A stretch of DNA of 55,519 nt from Polychytrium aggregatum (taxonomy: Eukaryota; Chytridiomycota; Chytridiomycetes; Polychytriales): the NCBI RefSeq assembly GCF_025602895.1, contig NW_026516406.1, positions 1 through 55,519 on the forward strand, in the 5' to 3' direction. Numbering within the stretch: the stretch's first letter is position 1; each line of letters begins with the position of its first letter. Below, in pieces: positions 36,070 to 46,996 of the stretch. The notes beneath the pieces were generated by a model. The model saw nothing but the letters and a program-made list of their open reading frames with translations. It ran no database searches and had not been told where the DNA came from. A program made the position numbers and the translations under genes.

Positions 36070-36527
36070 CTGAATCCCTTGGATCTGTACAGGGCCAGGG
36101 CTTTCTCGTTCTGATCCCAGACCTTGAGCCACATCGTCCGGGCGCCCTTGGCTAAGAGCAGCTCGATAGTGGCGTTCAAAAAGTACCGGCCGGCTCCCTG
36201 TCCCTGGAATTCCTTGAGCAGATAGAAGCGCTCGATCTCGACACATGGGGCGGGTCCTTGGACCGTCTGGCCGCGATGCCACCGCATCTGGCAGTAGCCG
36301 ATGGGCCGGGCACCGCCGTCGGCAGCACCAGGAACGGTGTCCATGAAAAAGTACGCCTCGTACTCGGGGCTCTCGAGGTTGGAGCGGGTGGCCTCCACCG
36401 AAAAGGACTCGTCGAGGTAGGAGCGAAAGACATCGTCGGGATAGAGGTGCGCCCAAGCGTGGAAAGTCTCGATCGCCATGGCCGAGAGCGTCTCTGCATC
36501 GTCGGGGCCGAGCTTCAGAAGATGCAT
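36070..36527 (-). CDS. GNAT-family N-acetyltransferase (paralogue 2), exon 1; last exon unresolved
   Basis: The first exon (36527-36070) encodes MHLLKLGPDDAETLSAMAIE. VFRSYLDESFSVEATRSNL, EAYFFMDTVPGAADGG, GYCQMRWHRG, RFYLLKEFQGQGAGRYFL (motif A) and WLKVWDQNEKALALYRSKGF follow. It ends two bases into the Arg codon of GFR with donor gtaggg, exactly where paralogue 1 is spliced. An upstream TTG in frame is not a likely start. The short last exon should lie between 36000 and 35640; DRMDKTDWGK (35762-35733) resembles a GNAT tail but no join was confirmed. Substrate unknown. Confidence 0.78.
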
Positions 36528-36806
36528 GGTGCTGCGGATCTCGGCCAAGCACGGTCGTCGCCGGTCCAGAGGCCTGGTCGCCGGTGCAGATCGAGCCCAA
36601 GGGATGGGTGTTGCCGGTGCTGGGTCTGGCGCGGGGTTTGTTGGCGCTTTCTGGCTGTTCTCGCTGGGAACCGCCTGATCTGAGGGATTGAATGCCTTGT
36701 CGCCGTCGCCGTTGTCGCCTCGACCCTGGACTTTTGGTCTCGATCAGGTCGCTTCCTGGCCCGTCCATCCCCCGAGTCCTCCTGCACCCAGTCCGGTCCG
36801 AAAGCC
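36528..36806. promoter_or_regulatory. Divergent promoter, GNAT paralogue 2 and ISN1
   Basis: 280 bases separate two divergent ATGs. No gene and no TATA box were recognised. Confidence 0.35.
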
Positions 36807-39065
36807 ATGAGCAGCGCCTACGCCGTCAATTACCATCTGCGGTATGCTTGTCCTTACGGCACTGCCCCTCCTGCGGACTCTCGCAGCAGCATCACTCAGC
36901 CGCCATGCTCCCTCGCCCTCTGCACAGGGCCCACAAGCGCGATACCTTCATCGAGTTCATCAAGTCGCTGCTGCTCAATCCGTTTGTTCTGCACACGAGG
37001 ATCAAGGACCCAGACCACTCGGCCTGGAGTCCGCTAGGCCCTCCCGGCACCATCCAGGCCCTTCAGGCGGCCCAGACGACCCAGACGACCCAGACAGGCT
37101 CCGGCCTCGACCGGGATCTGGACCGTTACTGTGAGGTCCTGGAGTGCATCGAAGAGCTCATTGTCGACCACATTCACAACCACGAGCAAGGTGAGTGGCA
37201 TGCCGAGCCACAGCCCGCTCTGTTCTGTGCATTTCGAGCAGCATCCGATAACCCGATAGTCCCTGGGTGCAAATGCGACTCTGAACCGGCCTGGTGCTGC
37301 TTCCGCCGCAGGCCACCCCGAGCTTTCTCGCCTCGTCCAGCTCGTGCCATCCATCGGCCGGTTCTACACCCCGCTGCCGCTCAAGACGGCGTTTCTGAAG
37401 GTGAACAAGGCAAGAGCAATCGCTGCCCGCCGCAACGTCCCGCCTTCTTTCAACGACATCCGCTACATTCTCAACTCGGCACAGGTACGGAGATGCACTC
37501 GCGCATGAGCCGCCTGGATGCAGGAGCCAGAGTCCCGTTCCCCATGTCCGGACTCATGGACGCTTCTCCTGGAGGGAAGTGCCATGCGTGCACTCATCGC
37601 GGCAGCCCTTGGCTCCGTCTCCCTCTCGAAACACAGGTCCTGGCTATCCACCCGGCCCTCCGGCTTGTCACCTTGTGAGTGCACATCGATATTCACCCCT
37701 GCCCCATCGTGTCCTTGCCGGTCTGAGAGTGCATGTACGGGCGCAAGTGCCATCACTCAATACCACGATCCTTTGCCACCGATTTGCACAGCGACGGGGA
37801 CATGACGCTCTATGCCGATGGCGCCGACTTTGAGCGCGACTCGCAGCTCGTTGGGCTCATCATCGACCTGCTGAAGCATGGCCTTCATGTCGCCGTCGTG
37901 ACTGCCGCTGGGTACCCCGGCAACGCCGCACGATACGAAAAGCGTCTGTCGGGCCTGCTGGAAGGCATGCGTGGCAGCAACCTCGGCAGCGTGTGTCTGG
38001 AGCGGTTCTATGTCCTGGGTAGGTGCAAGGCGGATGGCGTTCGATCGAGGGTCTCTCGGCCACCGGGTTCGATAAAGGCCCGCGCATCAATAGGTACGAG
38101 ACCGCAGCCGTTTTGCTTTGCTGACACTGCCCTCATCCTCCCCAAGGTGGCGAGTGCAACTATCTGTTCCAGTACAATGCAGCGTCGGGCTCCTTGGTGT
38201 ACATCCCCGAGGAGAGTTATCAGTCCGAGGCCGTCAAGTGCTGGTCCAACGCCACCGACCGGATTACCGATCTCCTCAACATTGCCCAGGCAAACCTCGA
38301 AAGCTATCGCACCGAGCTCGGCCTCACGGATGATCGCGCCTTCATCGTGAGAAAGCCCAGAGCCCTGGGGCTCTGCGCTGCTCCGGGCGTCAAGCTCACT
38401 CGCGAAGTTCTGGTGAGAATAAGGGGCCGCTCCATCACAGCCGACAGTCACCGCATCGCCATGTATCAGTGCGAGTTGCTGCAAGGCTTTGCCCCGACTA
38501 TGCATTGCATCCACTATGCTGAGCTTTGCTGTCCCTCGCTCCCAGGATGAATGCGCTCTCGGCGTCCAAAAGACCCTCAACAACTATCTGTATTTGGGGA
38601 AACTCAAGGCCGCAGCCCGCGGAGATGCCAGCTGGGTCTCGATCCCGTTCTGCGCCTTCAACGGCGGAAACGACATGTGGGTCGATATCGGCAACAAGCT
38701 CATCGGTGTGCAAATTCTGCAGCAGTATCTTGGCACCCACGGACACGAAACCCTCCATCTCGGCGACCAGGTGAGCTTGGCTGGCACATGGGGGCGCGAA
38801 TGCGGAACTGCAGACACTGTGGACCACGCAGATACCCGGCAGCCGGCTGTTCAAGTGTCTGGTTGAGTGCTGGCATTGTCTGCACTTCTAACTTCTGCCT
38901 GCCGGCACCGTGGCTGCCGACTGTGACCGCAACATGCGCCAGTTCCTCTCCACAGGCAACGACATTGCTACCCGCTCGGCCTGCTGCACCATATGGATCA
39001 CCAGCCCTGAAGAGACGGCCGAGGTCCTCAATGATCTCCGCGATTTGCTCGAGTCTAGGGCTTAA
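36807..39065 (+). CDS. ISN1: IMP-specific 5'-nucleotidase ISN1
   Basis: Converts IMP to inosine in purine salvage. Eight exons. Exon 1 is MSSAYAVNYHLR, spliced to AHKRDTFIEFIKSLLLN and PFVLHTRIKD. LVQLVPSIGRFYTPLPL, ARRNVPPSFNDIRYILNSAQ and HPALRLVT follow, then FDGDMTLYADG, the HAD-like nucleophile motif completed across a splice. VAVVTAAGYPGNAARYEKRL, GECNYLFQY, RKPRALGLCAAPG, SIPFCAFNGGNDMWVDIGNK, GHETLHLGDQ, FLSTGNDIATRSACCTIWI and SPEETAEVL complete it. Order and motifs follow the fungal ISN1 family throughout, and no break was seen. Convergent with the ABC transporter (about 320 bases between stops). Confidence 0.93.
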
Positions 39066-39388
39066 TCTACTGATTCGCAGCAGCACTGTCGAGGGCGAGA
39101 AGTGCAGGACAGCGTGCCATCCCTTGCCCCCACACCGGCAACGAGACCATGACTCGACGGCCGGATAGCTTCAAATATATGTATATATTCATGATTGTCG
39201 AGCGTCGCCTCAAAGAAGTGACCCGCCACATCATCTGTTTGCTTGTGCACAGCGATGCAAGCTGGGCCGAGCCATGGTGATTTCTCTCTCGCTCCTGTTC
39301 ATCGTCATTTTTGTGTATCCTCGATCACCGTGCTTCAGGCTTCGCCTCACACGGCTTGCTTGCTTGTCCGCTTTCACTCTCGGGTCTC
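39066..39388. other. Intergenic region between convergent ISN1 and ABC transporter
   Basis: About 320 bases holding both 3' UTRs; AT-rich tatatgtatatattcatg at 39175-39192. Nothing else seen. Confidence 0.4.
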
Positions 39389-42300
39389 TCACTTGACTTT
39401 GTTTTTGGCTTTCTTCTTCCCACTTGAGCTGCTGCCGTTGCTGTCGCCGGCTTCGTGGCTCTCGCGGGCATCGTGGCGATGGGCCTCCTCATCTCGAAGC
39501 TGCTTCATCCACATCTCGTGGTATACGCCGTCCCGCTTCTGCATAAGCTCTGCGTGGTTTCCCCGTTCGACAATCTCGCCTTTGTGGAGTACCAGGATGA
39601 CATCCGCGTGGATGACGGTGCTGAGTCTGTGGGCCACGATCAGCGTAGTGCGGTTGGCCGTCATTCTCTGCAGCGCAGCTTGAATCTGCCGCTCGGTGTG
39701 CTGTTGGTTACAAGTGGATTGTCAGTCGCCTGCAACTGCCGAGCCAGTTCGTCGACACTGCGCTCCTTGCTCTCCCAGCCAGCTTGACCGCGTCGTTCCT
39801 GCATCTGGCTCTGTGGGTGCTGTGTAGATCATGCTACCCACCGTGTCGAGGGCAGAGGTGGCTTCGTCGAGTAGGACAATTTTGGGGTCTTTTAGGATCG
39901 TCCGCGCGATTGCGACCCGTTGCTTTTCTCCGCCGCTGAGACGCAGACCTCGTTCGCCCACGCGGGTATCGAATCCTGACCCCGGATGGCAACAAGGCGC
40001 ACTCGATTTAGCGAATATCCTCATGCAAGAACGTATCCCTTAGTCTCCAATACACGCCCGGTTTGCCCATACTCCCGGCATATCATCGTCGTGGAGTTGC
40101 TGCTTACCGTCCGGGAAACATAATATCGAGTCGTGGATCTGTGCCGCTTTGGTGGCGGCGCACAGCTCCTCTTCGGATGCCTCCGGACGGCCATACAGGA
40201 TGTTGTATCGCATGGTGTCGTTAAAGAGAACTGTATCCTGTAAAACACACCAGGGCGGCGGTGATAGGATCAGGATCGAGACGACGACAAGCGCCATATC
40301 CAGTGCAAACTCATATCAATCCATGCCGATCCATGCCGATCCATGCCGATCCATGTCAATCCATGATGGCCCTGTTACCTGAGGCACGACTCCGATGACG
40401 CTGCGCAGAGACCCCAGTTTCACCGATCGTATGTCTTGTCCGTCGATCGTGATTCGGCCCTCCTGCACATCATAGAAACGGAAGAGCAGGCGCAATATTG
40501 TGCTCTTGCCGCTGCCCGTTGGACCGACCAGAGCAACCGTCGATCCAGCCTCGATCTTGAATGATATGTTGCGCAGAATGGGCCGGCGTGCATCGTAGTA
40601 GAAGCAAACATTCTCTGACAGCGTTGATAGGGCCGCGGTCAGTGTCGTTACAGCGCCCATGGCGATTTTGAAGGGCAGACGAGGACGACTTGAGTACGCC
40701 TTGGCTCTGTGGACTGGCATTGCTCTCCTCTGGAGTGAGGCCACTCACCAAACTCGACCTCGCCGGCAGTAACGACCAGCGGCACAGCATTGGGGTCATC
40801 GTCGACTTCGATGGGCTCATCCAGCAGGTCGAGCATTTTCTCCATGTCCACAAAGTTTTTCTTTTGCAGCGTATCACACAGGCACGGGTTGCAAGAGCCA
40901 GAATCAAGGTGTTGTCTGGAGTGAGCCTCGGGAGTCAAAGATGGTCTGGGTCCGATGTGCCACATCCATATGGCATAAGATGACCCACCTGGATGACCCG
41001 ATAGTAGTTCTGCTCGGCGGCATTCAGTACAAAGGTTAGACTCGCCGTTGCAGTACCAAAGTGGCAGGACCGTTCGCAGTCCATGCGCTGGCAATGCGTA
41101 GCGCCAGCAGTATCCCCGCAGATCACACCCTTGACCATGGTATGCGCTCATGCACAACTCACGCCAAAGTAGTTTAGTGGGCCGTAGAGTTGGGTGATGT
41201 AGCTGAGGTACTGAACCAAATCGCCGATCGTCATAGTTTTTTCGATAATGACGCGGCGCGCGCAGAGACCGCATCCGATCAGGAGCCCGAACTGCACAAT
41301 GAAGTTCTGGGCGGTGTTGAGGGCGCTCTGGCTGAGCGAGTTGATGAGATCGGCATGCTGATACTTGTTCAGGGCCTGTGTGTACTGCGCGACCTCGTAG
41401 GACTCGGCGTTGTAGTACTTGACAGTCTCAAAGTTGAGCAGCGAGTCGACGGCCTTGGCTTCCATTTCGTTGTCGAGTTGGTTGGTGAGCTTCTTGTATT
41501 TTGTCCTCCACTCGGTGATGGTGATGGTGACGATCAGGTACAGCACCATGGTGACAAACACGATCATCCCAAAGGTCAAGTCAAATTCCATCGTAAAGTA
41601 GATGCATGCAACGACAATGTCGATGAGCGTGGGTATCACGTTGAAAAGGATCGACGACAAGAGCGAAACAATGGATGCGACGCCTCGGTCTGCAAGGAGA
41701 GCGGAATGGGTGGGATTAGAAGTGATCCCGGCAGTGTCCCCAGGACTTTGGCGGGGATCTTGCGTCCGTGCGATGCTCCAGCGGCTCTAACAGCGGGATT
41801 GCCATGACTACAGCCTTACCCTGCACTCGAAGAATCTCGCCCGTCTTTCGGTTCAGATGGAAGCGCAGCGACAGACTGAGCACAGCCCAAGTGCACATGA
41901 AGCCATGGAGTGAGTGAGTGCCCCCCAGCGGACCATGCGTGCCAGCACAGGGATGAAGCCCGAGTTGGCAGCGAACTGGCCACCCAACGGCCCTTTCATG
42001 GATGCGAGACACAGGCGGACGTACTGGTGCAGATGCTCAAACATCTTGATGGATATCTCACGAGTCGTGAACTAGTGGAAGCAGTCGCCGTGTCAGCACT
42101 CCACCATCGCAGTCCCGATGTCAGCCATACACACCATGCTGCGAGCTCTTGCGAGACACTTGGTACCTGCCCAACCGGGATCCACAGATACGTTTGCAGG
42201 CCCGCAAGCAGCCCGCCGTTGCCTTGCAGGAGACGCAGAAACACAAAGAGAAGCAGATCCGGCCAGGGAATGACGGACTCTAGCTGCTCGAGTGTGAAGC

Positions 42301-43380
42301 TGCTGGACGTGCTCAGCATATCCAAAAGTCGATCATCGCCCATGACTTCGATCAGCCGCTTGTACTGCTTGGGGACCCAGAGGTTGACCGCTCGGCCCAG
42401 GATCAGCAGGACGCCGCAGCACATCACCATGAGCTGCAACCTCCAGTTCTTGATGCCGCTTGGCCACAGGAACGGCATGAGCCGCCGGATATGACGGGAA
42501 AACTGCCCGAGGGTCTTTGGCGGGGCATACTTGTCGGGCTCGCCCGTCTCCGTGGGCCTGCTGTCGTCATAGAGCTGTGAATTCCAGCGACACTTGAGAA
42601 GCCAGATGCTGCATCCGACCAGCACGGCAGTCATGAGCCACCGCAAGACCAGCAGCAGAACATACGGTGCCTCGACCTCGTAGCTGTCCTCCGGAAACTT
42701 GCTGGCGTTGCCGAGATAGGCCCACAGATGAGCGGCCTCGATCGTGGCGAGAGCCCAGGCATATCCCCAGAACAGATAGGAGGCCGTTGAGGGGACGGTA
42801 GGAGGGTATCGCGGTGCAGCAAAATACTCGGCAGCCCAGGGAAGGACAGCGAGGGTATAGAGGACGATGAACTGGGCCCGGGGCGGTGTTGCTGGCGCCG
42901 GAAGAGAGCCCGGCGATAGACGGCTGAGCAGGAATCCTGCAATTTCGATGCCAGAGACCAGGATGGTCCAGAGCACCACCCGCCGAGCTGCCGCGATGGT
43001 GCGTCTGGCTGAGGGACTTAGCGGCTTTGGGGGTGCTATTGAAGACCCATGAACCGAGGGAGCCGGCTGCTCTTCGTCGTCATCTGAGTGTCGGGCCATG
43101 ATCAGGAACAGGCAGCAGCAGCGTCATGTGCAATACGCCCCGCCGGTCTGTTCTTGGGGCCGTCAGCGGCCAGCAGCAACTCACCCGGAAGCAGTGGCTC
43201 CTCTTCATCCGAGTGCTGATGAGAGCGATACCGAGAGGCCAGGGCTCCAATCCATCGGACAGCCGCAAATACGATCAGCAAAACACTCAGGAGCGTGCGC
43301 AGGACGCACGGCGACAGGATGCCAAGCTCGGGAATGAACTGAGGCTGCGGGCAGAACGGAACCGAAACGAATGGATCCAT
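39389..43380 (-). CDS. ABC half-transporter, HMT1/ABCB6 type
   Basis: Heavy-metal-tolerance class of vacuolar or mitochondrial ABC half-transporters; as a half molecule it must dimerise. Exon 1 ([20 protein letters not shown], start 43380) and exon 2 form an N-terminal membrane domain of several spans ([38 protein letters not shown]), typical for HMT1/ABCB6. The main TM domain has [37 protein letters not shown] and [16 protein letters not shown]. The ATPase is complete: GPTGSGKST (Walker A), GVVPQ (Q-loop), [16 protein letters not shown] (signature), [12 protein letters not shown] (Walker B) and IVAHRLST (H-loop). It ends in a Lys/Ser tail (KKKAKNKVK). About eleven exons. Substrate not deducible; glutathione or phytochelatin conjugates are known for relatives. 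Confidence 0.92.
40321..40365. repeat. CCATGCCGAT decamer repeat in an ABC transporter intron
   Basis: Four tandem units (last ccatgtcaat) and a partial fifth lie in the intron between the Walker A exon and the next one. Confidence 0.85.
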
Positions 43381-43819
43381 GGCGTGCGGATCGGCTGGCA
43401 TGCGAGAGCGAGTCGCTCGCGGATCTGGGGGGGGGGAGAGGATCGGGACTGATCTGCGGCAGATGGAGGAGGCAGAGGGCAGGGTATGCAAGACCCGAAT
43501 TGGAGCTGGCCGAGGGCGATGGGCGGGGAGCTCTTGGGCAGGCAAAGATGGACTGCAACAGCCCCAAGAGCGCCCAGGGCCGCGATCAATGTGCCGATGA
43601 CGACAGCAGCGGTGGTTGCGACGGATCACCGGGGAACGGGCTGGTCAGACCAGCTATGCGGCTTCCGACTTTCGGCTTCCGGCTCCAACCCAGCGACGTC
43701 GCTGCAGTCTGCTCGAAAGCGGATAGCCGTGCCGGCTGCAGAACAAGCCAATTGCGGGTGTAGAAGCAGGCCGAGCCCGTGGGAGTGTTGTTTCTCTCGA
43801 CCAAGCATGTATTTGCGGC

Positions 43820-46635
43820 TCACTGCAAGCCGAGCGCCTTCGATTCTGTCTCGTAGATCACCATGCGCCAGAGTTTCTTCACAAACGTCTCCGCGTCGTC
43901 AAGGGCCTGGGTTCAGAGGAACGGGCAGATCAGTACCCACGAGTCGGTGGACACACCTCGCTTTCCCAAAGCTCGCCACAGAGACATCAACCACCAGGAC
44001 GACGCCCAGTGTGCTGCTCACCATCTCAATGTCCGCAAAGAGCTGGCCGGCGCTCTTTTGGTCCCTCAGGGCTTGCAGAATAAAGTTGATCAAGTCCTGC
44101 TCCTCCTGGCCGAGATACTCAAGGATCTTCTTGGAGACGAACGGCTTGAGCTTCGCGTTGACGGTGGTGTCGTCCAGATGGCTCCAGCGAACAGTGTAGC
44201 CCCAAATGCTCTCGCGATCCGAGGGAATCGACTCGATCAGGTCTGTGATGGCCCTCTTACGCTCGTCTACCGTCATGATCCGGCCGACGACGCCTGTCGG
44301 CGCAGCGGGAGGATTCACGGCCACAGGTGTCTCGGAAGCCTCGGCCTTGTCCTGGTTTTGGTGGCTGTCGAGCATGGCCTCGAGGTCTTGCGAGCCCGCC
44401 TGGTCGGTAACGCCTCCGGCGGCAATACGGGCAGCCTCCTCCTGCTCATCCTGCCGATCGCGCGTATCGTTGTCGAGCTCCTTCTGCCGGATCGGTTGTC
44501 GATGCGACCACCATCGTTGCCTGTTGACAGAGCCATTGGCGATTGCCACGATTAGTAGATGCAGGAGCATCGGATAGCTGACAGCCCGCACGCCAGACAC
44601 GATCACAAGCACTAATGTCTGGCTTGATCCCTTTCAAATAGAGCAGCATGGTGCCTGCAGTGGCTCCGTGCGATAGAGGCCGTGCTCGCAAGTTACGCAG
44701 CACTGGTGTCGCTCACCTGTCGCGATAAAACAGTTCGTCACCCTTTTCATTCTCGGCATCGTCATCCCACTCGGCATAGAGCTTCAGCATGTGCTCCCGT
44801 CGTCGTGCACGCTCCTTCTCGTCATCGGCCTCCTTGAGAAGATCCGACTCGTACTTGCGAATGCGTGCCTGTTCGCGGGCCTCGAGACGCCGCTCCCGCT
44901 GGAAATATCCACGAGCGAATATCGACGGTGGACACATCCGGTGGCCGGACAAGGCGTCAGACCCGTATGGATGCAAGGTATGCACGAAGTACGCACGGAG
45001 AGTGAGGCCAAGTGCCCCCGACATCCACTTACGTCTTGGAAAGCCTGGAGCATCTCCGCCTCGCGCTTTTCGACCCGACGCTTCTCTTCTTCCTCGTCTT
45101 CATCGTACTCCTTGAGCCGCTTCAGGACCTGGCGGTCGACTTTGAATTCATCCTGAGTCATGCTCTTTTCGATCTGCCGCTCTCGCTCGCGCTCGTCGCG
45201 CCGCCGCTGCTCAACCTCCATCTCCTCGCGCTTCTTCTTCATCTTGTCCTTGGCGGCCGATCGCTCTCGGAAGAAGGCAATCTCGCGACTGATGATTTCT
45301 CTCTGTGTTGGCGACATATCGGCAGGAAGATCCTCGCCGTTGTCGTGGTCATCTGTCTCGGTGATGTTCTTCATCGTGGACTGCAAGAAGTTGTCGGCCA
45401 GGGCAGACTTCATGGCTTCCAACACCGAATCCAGTGACTTTTTGGCCTCGTCGATACTCTGGGAAAACACTTCGTTCTTGCATCCATGGACATGCACGAG
45501 GAAAGAATACAGAGTGCGATGGCGGTGCGGTGAGCTTGCTGCTGCGCTGCGTCCAATGGGCAGGATCTGGCTGCGGTCAGCATCGATCGCACAGAGTGCT
45601 GTCCCAACCTACATCGGACATCTTTTTCTTGATATCCTCCAGCGGGAAGCGTGCTCCGTTGTCGGTTTGAATCTGTCACATTCAGGATGGCAAGGTGCAA
45701 TGAGAACAGTGGGCTGATCCTTCCTTTCCCGGCAGACTCACGGAAACCACCGATGCGACATCACAGCGTTGCGTTAATGTGGAGCGGCTGAGGCTTACTC
45801 GGACGCTTCGAGCAGCACCGTTGTTGAAGCTGGGTAGCTCCAGGGGATTCACGGCCTTGATGATTTCCAGGGCCCGCACAACTGACTCGGGGTCTTCGAA
45901 GATGGCAAACCCAAAGGGCTTGGGCTTCCCGGTCGAGTCAGTGACCCGTCGCCAAGTCTGGACAGGGCCAAAGGTCTGGATGGGAAGCCACATGAAACGC
46001 AGACTCTGGTCAGTGGACAGACGGGCTCATCCGGCCAATACAAACTCATTTGCAGCAGCGCTCGACCGATTTGAAGCCGCAAAAAAAACAGCCAGCACGA
46101 TCGCCGGGCTTCCCGAATGAGCAGAACAGCCAAAGGCCCCTGTGCCTCACCGCGAGGAACTTCTCGACCCATTCGTCCGGTACGCCATCCGAAATGCCGC
46201 TGACAAATAGAATCGAGAGCTTGTTTTCGGGATCAATGGTTGCCCGGGCTGGCAGACTCAGGTGCGGCGACACAATCGGCGGCCGGGCCGAGGCAGGGCC
46301 GTTGGCCGAGGGAGCTACGACGGGCTGGCTGTTTGCACCCGTGGCGAAAGGAACCGGTGGCCGGGCCGGGAAAGGTGCCGAGCCTCCAGGCGGCAGAAAC
46401 GGCGGTTGGCTGCCTGGCGGCATCGTTTGGCCCGGCCCTCTGAAGCCCGCGGGAGGAGGGCGGAATGCTGCTGCCGAGGGTCCGGGGATAGAATATGCAT
46501 TCCAGCATCAAAATGCGATCCGATGGCAAGATCAGATATGGCTCCCCGATCATGAAGCGATCGACGACAGAGCACAGGATGTGCGGGCCGGCAGGATCGG
46601 TACTTACGGAACGGCTGCGGCGGTCTCGAGTCCAT
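43820..46635 (-). CDS. RBM25/Snu71-like U1 snRNP-associated splicing factor (RRM + PWI)
   Basis: Nuclear pre-mRNA splicing factor. Exon 1 (46635-46608) encodes MDSRPPQPF and joins in phase to a Pro/Gly-rich exon (AFRPPPAGFRGPGQTMPPG). The RRM follows in pieces: LFVSGISDGVPDEWVEKFL, FGPVQTWRRVTDSTGKP, FGFAIFEDPESVVRALEI. A long charged helical region comes next (AADMSPTQ-like linker, then RDERERERQIEKSMTQDEF, EEKRRVEKREAEMLQAF, RRREHMLKLYAEWDDD). The C-terminal PWI domain includes ITDLIESIPSDRESIWGY, KKILEYLGQEEQDLINFI and a last exon LDDAETFVKKLWRMVIYE ending GLQ at 43820. Domain order is diagnostic for RBM25/Snu71. Diverges from SelO. Confidence 0.92.
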
Positions 46636-46996
46636 CTCCGTGTGGCGACTGGGGCGTTCGATTGCGCAGATGCAAGTCTCTGCGGAGGGTGATCTAGATC
46701 GGGATCGATCGATCGACGGTCTGGGTGCTGACGCCCGACGAGACTGCTTTGTCCAGAGCGAGAAGAGACGCGGCTGAGATGCGGCGAGGGCCGGGCGAGG
46801 GCGTCTCGCCGGATTTCGAATCCTGCACCGTTTGGCCTCACCGACGTTTCGGCATATCAACTGCATCGACATCATCAGCTGCAATCGACGATACCCGCTG
46901 CATCGACGACATCAGCCTCACCCGATAATCCATCTCCTGACTTGACGGTAGCAACACATTCGCCGTCCTTGCGATTCAGCGCTCCTTCCACCAACG
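46636..46996. promoter_or_regulatory. Divergent promoter, RBM25 and SelO
   Basis: 361 bases between ATGs. It contains repeated gatcgatcgatcg (46700-46712) and cgacatcatcagc/cgacgacatcagc near-repeats at 46870-46915. No TATA box recognised. Confidence 0.4.

Noticed and set aside
43486-44199. Plus-strand frames opposite the PWI exon
   Set aside because: The minus strand encodes the conserved RBM25 PWI domain with matching splice sites.
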